A stretch of DNA of 64,000 nucleotides from Clostridium neonatale (GCF_001458595.1 NZ_LN890326.1:22752-86751); one strand, 5' to 3'; shown: positions 19,718-29,233, counted from the first letter of the stretch. Notes: a model not told the origin generated them from the sequence alone. A program made the numbers and translations.

Positions 19718-21949
19718 TTAAATATCTTTAACTTCAAATGATAATTCATCATAATCTTCATAATTAACTTTCTTATAAAAACTCTTAACCAAAGCTAAAA
19801 TTTTATATTTTCCTGCTGTGAAAGGAATGAAACTATAATATTTCTTTCTGCTATAAGCCTGCACCCTTTCCCATGTATTATTCCTCATTAAATAGAATTC
19901 ATAACAAACATCTTTTCCACCTTTATTAAATACATCAAATGTAATTTCCTCATTAATTTTAAATTCTTTTTTGTTAGTAACTATATTTGTATTAATTACA
20001 GGCAAAGCTTCACTAACATATATGTTAACTTGCTTTTTAAAATCAAATTCATCTTTGCATTTAACATTCTTGGCATAAACGTCTATTGTATATTTTCCAG
20101 CTACCTTTGGCGTAAATCTTAACTTTTTATCTTTAATATAATCAGTTTCTTCTACTTTACGTCCATTTATCTTAGTTTCATATTTCATAAGTATGTTTTG
20201 AGTATCTTGAACTATACATTCGAATGATATAATATCTCCAATTAAATGGCTCTCTTTATATGGCATTATAATATAATCTATTTTGGCCGGTAAATAATCC
20301 AAAACTTTTAAATATACAAATGTATGAGCATCGTATTCTTTTTCTGAATACTTATCTTTAACCATTATTTCTATTTCATATTCTCCCGTTTTGTTAGGTG
20401 TAAAATCAATCCAATTAGATTTATTGTAATCACTTTTATTTATAAGCGAACCATTTCTCCTTATATTGAAACAATATAATACATGTGCATCACTTTCACA
20501 TTTCACCATTATATTAACAGGATCATTTATTAGAGTATTTCTATCCTTATCTACTATAACATCAACTATCTTTATAGGTTTTTCACCTTTCTTTTCAATA
20601 AGGAAATTAATCCTTCTACAATCCTCATAGTCTCCATCATAAGATGAATCCTTAACATACATTATTATTTCATATTCTCCAACTTCTTTAGGGCTCCATA
20701 TATACTCATCATCACTTATGAATCCTGTATCTTCTTCTATAACGCCCTTCACAACATATCTGTATAATAATTTTTTTCCACCATCAATTTCTGAAGTCAA
20801 CCTAATATCACTTCCAATAGCTTGAGGCGAATTTAAATCTGCTATGAAATTCTTTATACTTATATCTTTATAAGCTTTGGCCGTATATACAAATATCGCC
20901 CTATCATCATATTCTTTATTAGAAAGAATATTTTTAGCCAAACAAAGTATTCTATAATTTCCACTTTGACTCTCATCATAGCATACTACATTATTATTTG
21001 AGTATTCTTGAATACATGTTGATCTTCCATTTTCATATATTTTATAGAACTTATATAATACTGTTTCATCATGATAATTAGTTTCTACCTTAAATCTTAA
21101 CTGTTCTCCTACAAGCAAATCTTTATTTTCACATTTAAAGTTATTTATTGTGAGTTGTCTCATTTCTTTTACATTTACCTTAATAGTTCTATAGTCATCA
21201 AAAACCTCATTTGATTCTATTCTTTTACATTGTATTAAAAATTCCTTTTCACCAACTTGTGTTGCAGTATATTTAAGAATATTATCAGTTTCATAATCTC
21301 TTATAATATCCCAATCTTTATATCTTTTAATATAAAACCTATATAGCATATTGTTATCGTAATAAGACTTTACTTCAATAGAGCATTTCTCACCAACTGT
21401 TATTTCATCTTTGTCTAAAGCAACTTCTTCTATAATTTTTTCCTTTGAAGCACTAATCTTTACAGATTCTTTATTCTGAAAATCTTCAGTAAGAATTTTT
21501 TTCTCATCTGTATTTAAAGAAGAAATACTAATAATATCTTCTTTTTCCTTGTATTCTATTATATCTTCAAACTTCTCTTCTTCCGTTTTCATATGGTTTA
21601 TATCCTCATTGCTCAAATTACTATTGTTATTATAATTATCCATAGATTCTTCATCACATATTATATAATCCTGCTTTGCTAAGTAATCTAATGGCTTTTT
21701 ACCATCCTTTTCTCTTGCTTGTACCATAACTATATAATTACCAGTAGAGTCTGGTACCCATAGGCATTCATTATTTATAGAAAAATCTTGAATTGTTTTC
21801 CATATACCGCCTTTACCAACTATAAATTTATATTCTAAATTACTTATATCTTCATCTATCTTTCCTATTATCTTTATTTCTGTACCCATAGATTGTGGTT
21901 TTTCTTTATCGAAAATAACTTCTACATATTTTAATTGCATATTTTCCAT
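19718..21949 (-). CDS. Multi-repeat protein with triple-tyrosine (Y_Y_Y-like) modules
   Basis: About 743 residues built from seven similar modules of roughly 85-95 residues. Each has the pattern of an extracellular-type beta-sandwich: a YKF/YRF strand, a W or ING segment (IWKTIQDFS, DWDIIRDYE, TWERVQAYS), a 'W/F.P...G.Y.I...VK' strand and a final 'YDDY/FDDYR' strand. This matches clostridial proteins annotated as triple-tyrosine-motif proteins. Between modules 1 and 2 is a charged linker. There is no signal peptide. The start is ATG 21947-21949 behind GGGAG; an earlier in-frame start lacks a site. It lies just upstream of the transglycosylase, suggesting a shared cell-wall or adhesion-related job, which is inference. 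Confidence 0.72.
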   Translation of the reverse strand: MENMQLKYVEVIFDKEKPQSMGTEIKIIGKIDEDISNLEYKFIVGKGGIWKTIQDFSINNECLWVPDSTGNYIVMVQAREKDGKKPLDYLAKQDYIICDEESMDNYNNNSNLSNEDINHMKTEEEKFEDIIEYKEKEDIISISSLNTDEKKILTEDFQNKESVKISASKEKIIEEVALDKDEITVGEKCSIEVKSYYDNNMLYRFYIKRYKDWDIIRDYETDNILKYTATQVGEKEFLIQCKRIESNEVFDDYRTIKVNVKEMRQLTINNFKCENKDLLVGEQLRFKVETNYHDETVLYKFYKIYENGRSTCIQEYSNNNVVCYDESQSGNYRILCLAKNILSNKEYDDRAIFVYTAKAYKDISIKNFIADLNSPQAIGSDIRLTSEIDGGKKLLYRYVVKGVIEEDTGFISDDEYIWSPKEVGEYEIIMYVKDSSYDGDYEDCRRINFLIEKKGEKPIKIVDVIVDKDRNTLINDPVNIMVKCESDAHVLYCFNIRRNGSLINKSDYNKSNWIDFTPNKTGEYEIEIMVKDKYSEKEYDAHTFVYLKVLDYLPAKIDYIIMPYKESHLIGDIISFECIVQDTQNILMKYETKINGRKVEETDYIKDKKLRFTPKVAGKYTIDVYAKNVKCKDEFDFKKQVNIYVSEALPVINTNIVTNKKEFKINEEITFDVFNKGGKDVCYEFYLMRNNTWERVQAYSRKKYYSFIPFTAGKYKILALVKSFYKKVNYEDYDELSFEVKDI

Positions 21950-22097
21950 ATAATCACTCCCATTACATAATACCATATCTTTATAGTACACCTTCTACCA
22001 TTTTTTGTAAATATATTTATTTTATTTTTATTTAAATTCTATCATATTTATCACGTTTCCTTCATATAATGTTATTTATCTATAAAAAAAGAAGCCA

Positions 22098-22553
22098 TTA
22101 ATATAGCTCCTGACTTACAATTTTATTGTCTATTAATTTTATAAGATTGCTTTCTAATCTTATATCATCTTCTTTATTTCTTTTTCGCGGTCCAGAAGTT
22201 CTTCCTCCTGCATTCCTAATTTTTTGTGATATATGTCTCTCTTCTAAAAGCCTTTCAATATTTTTCTCTGTATATATATATCCTTTTGGATTTATTACAC
22301 TGGCTTTTTTCGAAAGGCATATGGCTGCAACACCATAATCTTGAGAAACAACTATATCATTTTCTTTAGTTTCATTCATTATATACATATCAGCACTTTG
22401 AAACCCACTATCTACAATCCTTACATCACTATAATCACTTCGAATAAAATGATTTATATCGCAATATAAAATAACCTGCAATGAATATTTTTTTGCTATT
22501 CTTTCAATAATAGAGATGCCCGGGCAGGCATCTCCATCAATTATAATTCTCAT
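22098..22553 (-). CDS. UPF0178 / DUF188 family protein (YaiI/YqxD)
   Basis: A 151-residue conserved protein whose N terminus (MRIIIDGDACPG) and later VDSGFQSADMYI, DIVVSQDYGVAAICL, GGRTSGPR blocks identify the YaiI/YqxD family, related to PIN-like nucleases. Biochemical function is unknown. It begins 5 bp after the pgi stop codon, so the two are probably co-transcribed, and a weak hairpin with a U-tract (22083-22106) follows it. Confidence 0.88.
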   Translation of the reverse strand: MRIIIDGDACPGISIIERIAKKYSLQVILYCDINHFIRSDYSDVRIVDSGFQSADMYIMNETKENDIVVSQDYGVAAICLSKKASVINPKGYIYTEKNIERLLEERHISQKIRNAGGRTSGPRKRNKEDDIRLESNLIKLIDNKIVSQELY

Positions 22554-22558
22554 TAATA

Positions 22559-23908
22559 TTAAAGTCTCTTTTCTAGTTCAGCCTTCATATCTTCATATCC
22601 TGGCTTTCCTAATAATGCAAACATGTTTTTCTTGTATGCTTCAACACCTGGTTGATCAAATGGATTAACACCTAAAAGATATCCACTGATTCCACAAGCT
22701 TTTTCGAAGAAATATACCATATATCCAAAATAGTATGGAGTTAATTCAGGAACACTTAATACCACGTTAGGTACTCCACCATCATTGTGTGCTAATAAAG
22801 TTCCTTGGAATGCTTGCTTATTAACAAAATCCATAGTCTTTCCAACTAAGAAGTTCAATCCATCTAAATCTTGTTCATCTTTTTCTATTTCGATTTCATA
22901 TTTAGCCTTTTCTACATTAATAACTGTTTCAAAAAGAACTCTTCTTCCTTCTTGAACATATTGTCCCATTGAGTGAAGATCAGTTGTAAAATCACATGCT
23001 GCTGGGAATAATCCTTTGTTGTCTTTTCCTTCTGATTCTCCATATAATTGTTTCCACCATTCATTGAAGTAATGAAGTGATGGTTCATAGTTTACTAGCA
23101 TTTCTACTACTTTTCCTTTATTGTATAATGCATTTCTAACAGCTGCATATTTATATGCATCATTTTCTTCTAATGAAGGATTAGAATATTTTTCTCTTGC
23201 ATCTGTAGCACCTTGCATCATAGCATCTATATCAATACCTGCTGCTGCTATTGGTAATAAACCAACTGCTGTTAATACTGAGAATCTTCCTCCAACATCA
23301 TCTGGAACAACAAAAGTTTCATATCCTTCTGAATCAGCAAGTGTCTTTAATGCACCTTTTGCCTTATCAGTAGTAGCATATATTCTCTTTCTAGCTTCTT
23401 CTACTCCGTATTTCTTTTCAACATAAGATTTTAAAATTCTAAATGCAATAGCTGGTTCTGTAGTTGTACCTGATTTTGAAATTACATTTAAGCTTACATC
23501 TTTTCCTTCAATCGCTTGCAAAAGTTCTGTCATATATGTTGAACTAATATTGTTTCCTACATAAAATATCTTAGGTGCTTTTCTTTGATCTTTATCTAAA
23601 GCATTGTGGAAATTGTTTGTTAACATTTCTATTGCAGCTCTAGCTCCAAGATATGATCCACCTATACCAATAACTATTAATACATCTGAATCACTTTTTA
23701 TTTTTGCAGCAGAATTTTTTATTCTGGCAAATTCTTCTTTATCATAATTTACTGGAAGGTCAACCCATCCTAAAAAATCACTACCTGCGCCAGTTCCATT
23801 ATGCAACTTTTCATGAGCAGTCTTAACCATTTCTTCCATGTAAGTTATTTCGTTTTCTTTTAAATAAGGTGCTACTTTTGATAAATCTAATGATATGCTT
23901 TTATTCAT
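22559..23908 (-). CDS. pgi: Glucose-6-phosphate isomerase
   Basis: Interconverts glucose 6-phosphate and fructose 6-phosphate in glycolysis. At 449 residues it is the short Gram-positive type. Signature regions are present: [51 protein letters not shown] and the C-terminal [21 protein letters not shown] precedes the ATG and an extended -10 box (TGATATAAT) lies upstream near 23960. It heads a two-gene unit with yaiI. Confidence 0.97.
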   Translation of the reverse strand: MNKSISLDLSKVAPYLKENEITYMEEMVKTAHEKLHNGTGAGSDFLGWVDLPVNYDKEEFARIKNSAAKIKSDSDVLIVIGIGGSYLGARAAIEMLTNNFHNALDKDQRKAPKIFYVGNNISSTYMTELLQAIEGKDVSLNVISKSGTTTEPAIAFRILKSYVEKKYGVEEARKRIYATTDKAKGALKTLADSEGYETFVVPDDVGGRFSVLTAVGLLPIAAAGIDIDAMMQGATDAREKYSNPSLEENDAYKYAAVRNALYNKGKVVEMLVNYEPSLHYFNEWWKQLYGESEGKDNKGLFPAACDFTTDLHSMGQYVQEGRRVLFETVINVEKAKYEIEIEKDEQDLDGLNFLVGKTMDFVNKQAFQGTLLAHNDGGVPNVVLSVPELTPYYFGYMVYFFEKACGISGYLLGVNPFDQPGVEAYKKNMFALLGKPGYEDMKAELEKRL

Positions 23909-24030
23909 TTTCTGATTTTACCTCCATATACATAAAAAATAATCATTTCTCGTCATAATTATATCACAAAATACATCAAACTTATGTACTCTTTTTATTA
24001 TTTGTATTATTATATAAATAATTCAGCATA

Positions 24031-24069
24031 ATTATAAAAAGAGAAATGAAGCATTTCTCTTTTTATAAT
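24031..24069. terminator. Bidirectional terminator hairpin
   Basis: 17-bp perfect stem (24031-24047 with 24053-24069) and 5-base loop, with A/T flanks. It lies just after the acidic protein gene on the minus strand. Confidence 0.88.
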
Positions 24070-24102
24070 TAAATTATTATTTTTTGTAATTTAACAGTTC
24101 TT

Positions 24103-24708
24103 TCAACAACACCTATGACAGCATTTACAGCAGCATTTACGCCTTCTATTTCTCTTTTTTCTTTTATTTATATAGTCAATAACTTCCTGTTTTGCCTTTT
24201 CATAACCAGCAGTAAATCCATCTGAATATCCCTCATCATATATACCCTGGCATTTGTCTACTTTAGTGCTACATTCGTCTTCTTGATTCTCTTCTTCACA
24301 TTCATACTCTTGATTTTCACATTCATTTCCTAGATTTGGAGTATCTTCACTACTACATCTACAGGTATAATTACATTCTGTATAATATGCCTTATCTTCA
24401 TTATCTTCTTCTCTTTCTTGAGAACAATGTATTTCATGATGTTCTTCATGAAAATCACAATCATCCTCCTCATCATCCGAATCAATTAAATTAAGAATTA
24501 ATTCTTCTTCATTCTGGTTATCAAAAGAATCATTTGTGCAATAAAAATCATCATTAAACGCTTCTTCATTTAAGTTCATTCTACAATCATCAGAAAAATC
24601 ATTATCTACAAATTCTTCTTCTAGCACGTCTTCATCCATAAATTCATCACGGTCATACCTTTCAGAGAATCTTATAATATCATCCATATTCCTAGTTTTT
24701 TTGTTCAT
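24103..24708 (-). CDS. Highly acidic protein with a Cys-rich basic tail
   Basis: A 201-residue protein of unknown function and very skewed composition. Residues 1-140 are dominated by Asp, Glu and Asn with scattered Cys and His (DDCDFHEEHHEIHCSQ, CNYTCRCSSED). A short conserved-looking helix follows (YDEGYSDGFTAGYEKAKQEVIDYI), then a strongly basic tail ending in Cys clusters (KCCCKCCHRCC). The ATG follows AGGAGAG. It stands alone, with a terminator. The tail could bind metal or be cross-linked, perhaps in spores, but nothing shows this directly. Confidence 0.75.
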   Translation of the reverse strand: MNKKTRNMDDIIRFSERYDRDEFMDEDVLEEEFVDNDFSDDCRMNLNEEAFNDDFYCTNDSFDNQNEEELILNLIDSDDEEDDCDFHEEHHEIHCSQEREEDNEDKAYYTECNYTCRCSSEDTPNLGNECENQEYECEEENQEDECSTKVDKCQGIYDEGYSDGFTAGYEKAKQEVIDYINKRKKRNRRRKCCCKCCHRCC

Positions 24709-25154
24709 CTTCTTCTCTCCTTCATTGTAAAAGATTAAGATTTTTAAACTTATAATTATCTGATACTATATTATGCTATTGAACCCTATTTGCTATCTTA
24801 TAATTTTCAATTTTTTCTATTTCTTAATAGTAGGTTTACAGATGATGTTTACCTAATTTTAAGAAATAAATTAAGTGATAACTGTTTATATGTTTTATAT
24901 TCGAAATTTCATAAGTCACTTATAAACAATCTTTCTAATTATCTCTATAAAAAGATAATATTTATCTCTCAATGCCACATTTTATTCTTAAAAATTCTAT
25001 ACCTTAATTGATTTTCTTCTTAAAATAAATATGTATGTTATAATTACTTTTCTACATTTTATATGCTGGTATTTACTTAGCCTTTAAACATGTTAAATAA
25101 AATTTTATTATTGCAACATATATATAATGGAAGATAATTAACCTTCCCGATTAA
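24709..25154. other. Intergenic, AT-rich, no supported gene
   Basis: About 445 bp of very AT-rich sequence. A plus-strand frame (24790-25011) has no ribosome binding site and a composition typical of non-coding AT-rich DNA. An imperfect hairpin (25127-25161) at the end may terminate yjdF on the minus strand. Confidence 0.5.
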
Positions 25155-25574
25155 TTACCTTCCCTTATGTTTCTCTTTACGTTTCTGCTGCTTCAATTGA
25201 AATTTATATCTTTCCTCTTGCTCTTTTTGCTCACGAGTTCTAATTTTTCTGTCAGTTTTGCTTTCTTCATGTTGAAGCTTAAGAGCCTGTTGAGATTTTG
25301 TCCCCACTCCAACTTCTTTTACCTGTTTCTTTATTTCTCGCTGTAAGCGCTTTGGATTGATTTTTTCTTTCTTTTTTACAACACTTTTAATTGTTGGACT
25401 AAATCGAAGTTTATAGTAATTTCTTAAAACAAATTCTTGAATTTCATTCTCCTTTGGTTCTGGTCCAAAGACTATTTTGCATACAGATAACTCATCTCTA
25501 TACACATATTCAAAAATACCTATCCAAAAAGGTTCTTCAAAAAATACTTGTAACTTTCCACTTACTTCGTCCAT
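25155..25574 (-). CDS. yjdF: YjdF family protein (DUF2992)
   Basis: A 139-residue protein of the YjdF family: an N-terminal GKLQVFFEEPFWIGIFE domain and a C-terminal half that is a highly charged, Lys/Glu/Gln-rich helix (residues 80-139), probably coiled coil. In Bacillus and Clostridia such genes sit behind the yjdF riboswitch that responds to aza-aromatic compounds, so a role in resistance to or processing of such compounds is suspected; the activity is unknown. ATG follows AAGGAGG. The leader at 25602-25686 carries what looks like that riboswitch. Confidence 0.88.
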   Translation of the reverse strand: MDEVSGKLQVFFEEPFWIGIFEYVYRDELSVCKIVFGPEPKENEIQEFVLRNYYKLRFSPTIKSVVKKKEKINPKRLQREIKKQVKEVGVGTKSQQALKLQHEESKTDRKIRTREQKEQEERYKFQLKQQKRKEKHKGR

Positions 25575-25601
25575 TATAATTCCTCCTTAAAATTCTAATG
25601 A

Positions 25602-25686
25602 ACAAAGAATGGACAACCAAGGAGGCAGGTTACTGACAGTATAACTGCGTCTGGACTACCAACCAGAACTGTGTTTTTATCTTTGT
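25602..25686 (-). promoter_or_regulatory. Probable yjdF riboswitch
   Basis: The leader of yjdF is closed by a 7-bp helix, ACAAAGA (5' side, near 25686) with TCTTTGT (near 25602), and encloses G/C-rich segments unlike the AT-rich surroundings. A TATAAT box at 25695-25700 puts the transcript start almost exactly at the first helix. The downstream gene family and the compact fold fit the yjdF RNA class; I could not align it to the family model. Confidence 0.72.
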
Positions 25687-25742
25687 ATATCTATATTATA
25701 AATTTCTTATTGAAAAAAATAAACTTAATGTGATCAGTTTTC

Positions 25743-26906
25743 TTAATTCATTATCATAATAAGAATCTCTTCCAATCTAAAAACTTTGTTTATTTCAAAT
25801 ATTTGTGCTAATTCTTCTAAATTATCTTCTGAATGTTCAATATCTTTTGAGTACATATGCATTAAATCAATTTGATCCTGTTTAGTAAGATTACCTTTAT
25901 TATCAATCCATCTAACAACATCTAATTCTTTTATAATAAGATAACTTACTACAGCTAGTTTAACTTTAGCCAACACATCATAATCATAAACTGCCTTCAT
26001 AAAATATCTAAATATAAAATAAACAATCAAATGTTCATATTCATATTCTTTTTCTTTATAATATTTATTAAACGCATTATGTTTATCAATATAAAGCTCA
26101 TAGTCATTATTTAGTTTATAGAAATATTCAAAAGTATGATCTACTATCTTAGGCCAATTTTCATCTATATGTTCTAAGCTTTTATAAACTTGAAAATACT
26201 TATGCATATTATCATATTTAAATTTTTCCCTATCTTTATATCTATTTAATTGTTTAATAGAGCTTTTTATAAAATCTTCGTCTAAGTAACTTTTTCGTAC
26301 TTCTTCAACCTCAAATACTTTATTTGCATCTATCTTATCTTGTATATCATGAGCAAAACTAATCAATAATGCAATTCTATTTTTTAATGTCATAGATCGA
26401 TTTTGAATTATGTCTAGTGCAATTTTCCTTGCAGGCATTAACTGTAAAAACAAATCATAATTAACATCGTCATATACACTTACCATTTCATCATCTTCAT
26501 TTATTTCAAATTCAACCTTTTTATCATTATCTAATATTATTCTTGCAGCTTCTGGACATGATATAGATATTCCAATTTCTCTCGTATCTCCATACTCTTC
26601 TATGAACCTTGGGAACTGCTTACATGTATTGCACAAGCTTTCTTCACCAAGTTCACTATATATATCACAGAGTTTGTTTTTATTTAAGAATGGACAGTCA
26701 TCGCCCTCTAATATAAAACCTGGCTCTCCATCTTCATATAACGTTATCTTAGATCTTAATATTTCTCCGAATTTTCCTGTTGCATTTTTATATTTTTCAT
26801 GTGTATCTTCATCAATTATTATTTCCCATCCTGCGCAACATGTATCAGGACATTCTGAAGCTATACATTTGAAATCTTTATAATAATATGGTACTTTTGT
26901 TTTCAT
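25743..26906 (-). CDS. FliB-family flagellin lysine-N-methylase-like protein
   Basis: A 387-residue protein of the FliB family, whose founding member methylates lysines on flagellin. The N-terminal half is Cys-rich: YYKDFKCIASECPDTCCAGW, then CPFLNKNKLCDIYSELGEESLCNTCKQFPR and ISISCPEAARIIL, the expected metal/iron-sulfur binding pattern. The C-terminal half is helical. ATG follows AGAGGTAG. No flagellar genes are in the window, so whether the target is flagellin is open. Confidence 0.85.
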   Translation of the reverse strand: MKTKVPYYYKDFKCIASECPDTCCAGWEIIIDEDTHEKYKNATGKFGEILRSKITLYEDGEPGFILEGDDCPFLNKNKLCDIYSELGEESLCNTCKQFPRFIEEYGDTREIGISISCPEAARIILDNDKKVEFEINEDDEMVSVYDDVNYDLFLQLMPARKIALDIIQNRSMTLKNRIALLISFAHDIQDKIDANKVFEVEEVRKSYLDEDFIKSSIKQLNRYKDREKFKYDNMHKYFQVYKSLEHIDENWPKIVDHTFEYFYKLNNDYELYIDKHNAFNKYYKEKEYEYEHLIVYFIFRYFMKAVYDYDVLAKVKLAVVSYLIIKELDVVRWIDNKGNLTKQDQIDLMHMYSKDIEHSEDNLEELAQIFEINKVFRLEEILIMIMN

Positions 26907-27024
26907 TCTACTACCTCTTTAAATAAAATACTTCTGTCAAACATTGTATCATAATATTAATTATAAACTCAAAATTGGTTTATTCAAGTACACCGCAAGC
27001 AGCTATTCTAAATAGATAATTACT

Positions 27025-27129
27025 TTAATTTAATGAAGTAGTCTCTTTTATTCCTGTTTCATATTCATACTGTTCAAATACATCTCTTTTATCTATTATT
27101 ACTAAACAATTCCACGTTCTTGAAATCAT
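27025..27129 (-). pseudogene. Truncated antibiotic biosynthesis monooxygenase-like fragment
   Basis: The minus strand encodes a 34-residue piece (MISRTWNCLVIIDKRDVFEQ... ending ETTSLN) resembling the N terminus of small ABM-family monooxygenases, then a TAA. The same frame continues open for 14 codons to a second stop near 26983. There is no ribosome binding site. I read it as a gene remnant 12 bp downstream of the replisome-organizer gene. Confidence 0.55.
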
Positions 27130-27141
27130 ATTATACCTTAA

Positions 27142-28053
27142 TTACGAAACATCAAATTCCATAATAACTTTATCGCCTTTTTCTTCCTTAAAGCACCCAA
27201 ATCCCTCCCAAGTTTCTGATACATATTTTTCTTTTAGATCTTGGAATCCATCCTTAACTATGTTATTATTCTTTTTCGAATTACTCTTCTTTCTTTTATC
27301 CACAACCACTATATTTTTATCCACATTTTTGGTATCATTTATCTGGCTTTTGTTTATTTTTGAATTACTTAGATTGTTGTCTAATTTATTATATACTTGT
27401 TCCATTCCACTCTCTTTCTGTTCTTTTATATTTGCTACTTCTTCGCCAATAAGATTTTTTGTGCCTAAAATAACCATATCTTCATTAAATTTACCATCTT
27501 TTATTTTGTCTATCTTATCACTATTGCACTTATCTCTTTCACCTTGATTTGTATTTATGCATACATTATTAAATTTTAATTCTTCATCATTTAATTCTTT
27601 ATCCTCGTCATTTATATCTTTTCCCATACTTTGACTTTCTGCTTCTATATCATCTTCTATAGTTCCTTGATTATTAACTAATGTATTCTCATCTTTTATA
27701 TAATCCAATTCACTATCTTGCTCTTTCACTTTTATATTTTGATGCTTTGCAAAATTTTTTACTTTATAAGCATTATGTTTAGTGAGTTCAATCATCTCTA
27801 ATTCTAAAAATACATCTAAAGCTAATCTTACTTGTTTATCATCTCTGTTAAATTCTATTGCTAATGTTTCTAATGTATATGCTATATTTCTTGATAAATA
27901 TAGCTCTCCTTCTTTATTTACTTTTCCAGCCAAAAGCAATAATTTAATCCATATACAATATATAAGATCTCTTTCTGGTTTTCTGTCTATTATTTTGAAT
28001 TTAGTATCCTCATTCATATCAACTCTTAATTTTATGTTTTTTCTTTCTCTCAT
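27142..28053 (-). CDS. Phage replisome organizer N-terminal domain protein
   Basis: A 303-residue protein. Residues 1-110 match the phage replisome organizer N-terminal domain (a winged-helix module: 'FKIIDRKPERDLIYCIWIKLLLLAGKVN', 'GELYLSRNIAYTLETLAIEF', 'VRLALDVFLELEMIEL'). A long low-complexity, acidic and Asn/Lys-rich linker (about 115-255) follows, and the end is a short WEGFGCFKEEKGDKVIMEFDVS segment. Such proteins load the helicase onto phage origins. No other phage genes surround it, so it is probably a domesticated or orphan homologue, common in clostridia. ATG follows AGGAGAG. Confidence 0.82.
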   Translation of the reverse strand: MRERKNIKLRVDMNEDTKFKIIDRKPERDLIYCIWIKLLLLAGKVNKEGELYLSRNIAYTLETLAIEFNRDDKQVRLALDVFLELEMIELTKHNAYKVKNFAKHQNIKVKEQDSELDYIKDENTLVNNQGTIEDDIEAESQSMGKDINDEDKELNDEELKFNNVCINTNQGERDKCNSDKIDKIKDGKFNEDMVILGTKNLIGEEVANIKEQKESGMEQVYNKLDNNLSNSKINKSQINDTKNVDKNIVVVDKRKKSNSKKNNNIVKDGFQDLKEKYVSETWEGFGCFKEEKGDKVIMEFDVS

Positions 28054-28229
28054 TTTACCTCTCTCCTTCTAATATCTAATACATTTATCTGTGCACAAAC
28101 TTATTTACTTAATTATTTTTCCTTACATATAAGATATATGCATAAGTTAGAAAAAACACAGAAATTTTTATGATTTTTCGTTCGCCTTTTTCTTTCAAAA
28201 TGTTACATTCGAATATTATTTGGCAAAAA

Positions 28230-28270
28230 ATAAAAGCAAACTAAAATGTCTAAACATTTTTAGTTTGCTC
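28230..28270 (-). terminator. Rho-independent terminator
   Basis: Long stem of about 15 bp with one bulged base (28235-28249 with 28254-28269), a 4-base loop and a trailing T-rich tract on the minus strand, downstream of the gene at 28351. Confidence 0.8.
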
Positions 28271-28350
28271 TTCCTGATTCTTTAACTTTATAAAGATTTT
28301 TATCCACTACAAATAACTCTTCATAGGGTGCCCCTGTATTTGATTTTCTA

Positions 28351-29121
28351 TTAATCCAGCTTATTCACTTTACAGAAATACTCATAAAAATATTCTAATA
28401 TTTTATAACGCTCTTCATCTCTTACAACTTTCTTCATGTCATCTAAAACTTTCTGCATACATGCATTTGAAAAGTATTTCATTTCTGTATTACCCCATTT
28501 TAAATTTTTAGTATTTGATTCGAAGTAATCCCAAAATAGAAGTTCTTCTTTTGTTTTATTAAGAAATATCCGATATACATCATGACTATTTATAATTCCA
28601 TCTTCACATTTTTTCCCTTCGAAATCATCTTGTACCATAAATGCTCCTATAATACGTCTTTCCTTTTCTTTCATCCCATCTGGTAACTCAGTGAGCAAGC
28701 AAGCTGAATTTAATCTAAGCCTATTAGGAACTCTTGGTTTACCCTTTGAATTTCCACTTATATATTTTCCAGTACAAATTGACCATGTTTTCAACACTTC
28801 ACTTTCACTATTTTCAATAAGGCCAAAGGCAGCTTGTGAATTTGCACTTACTTTTAATTGTTGTATTCTCTGTATACGCTCTTGTTCCATTCTTTCCCGC
28901 TCTTCTTTCTGTCTTTCTATTTCTAAAGTATCGTTCAAAATAGTCTCTATTCCCGTTTGAATTTCACTATCCATGCATGTAATAAATTTATAAAAAGCAT
29001 CAGGAAAATGAAATTTTTTATTACTTCCAGAAAAGTCTATTTCTATTATATCGCCTCTTTTATCTGTTACAATTCCTTCACCAAATTTTATATGTCTAAC
29101 CTTTTTAGCAATTAAATTCAT
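28351..29121 (-). CDS. Unknown protein with N-terminal Tudor-like segment
   Basis: A 256-residue protein. Residues 1-45 (KKVRHIKFGEGIVTDKRG...IEIDFSG) follow the same pattern as the C-terminal Tudor-like segment of PcrA in this window (VIHEKFGVGTIV), a fold that binds RNA polymerase or nucleic acid. Residues 65-95 form a charged coiled coil (ERQKEERERMEQERIQRIQQL). The rest is a conserved clostridial domain I cannot name (GKYISGNSKGKPRVPNRLRLNSACLLTE). It is transcribed from its own promoter through an attenuator-like leader (29142-29198). Confidence 0.7.
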   Translation of the reverse strand: MNLIAKKVRHIKFGEGIVTDKRGDIIEIDFSGSNKKFHFPDAFYKFITCMDSEIQTGIETILNDTLEIERQKEERERMEQERIQRIQQLKVSANSQAAFGLIENSESEVLKTWSICTGKYISGNSKGKPRVPNRLRLNSACLLTELPDGMKEKERRIIGAFMVQDDFEGKKCEDGIINSHDVYRIFLNKTKEELLFWDYFESNTKNLKWGNTEMKYFSNACMQKVLDDMKKVVRDEERYKILEYFYEYFCKVNKLD

Positions 29122-29141
29122 TTCTTATTCCTCCTTGTTAT

Positions 29142-29198
29142 AAAAAAAGAAGAGCTTTCCATATTCATGTCAATTGACACGATACCAAAAGCCCTTCT
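29142..29198 (-). promoter_or_regulatory. Attenuator-like leader hairpin
   Basis: Between promoter and ribosome binding site of the gene at 28351 lies a long imperfect hairpin: outer arms 29148-29158 and 29188-29198, with an inner TGTCAATTGACA palindrome, followed directly by seven U. This is terminator architecture inside a 5' leader. Confidence 0.65.
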
Positions 29199-29233
29199 AT
29201 ATTTAGACGGTTCTTTATCTATTTTTTGCTTTC

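Noticed and set aside
24790..25011. Plus-strand frame of 73 codons
   Set aside because: No ribosome binding site; Phe/Leu/Ile/Asn/Lys-rich composition typical of AT-rich non-coding DNA.
27142..28053. Prophage at 25-29 kb
   Set aside because: Only one phage-type domain; no integrase, structural, lysis or att-like sequences are visible.
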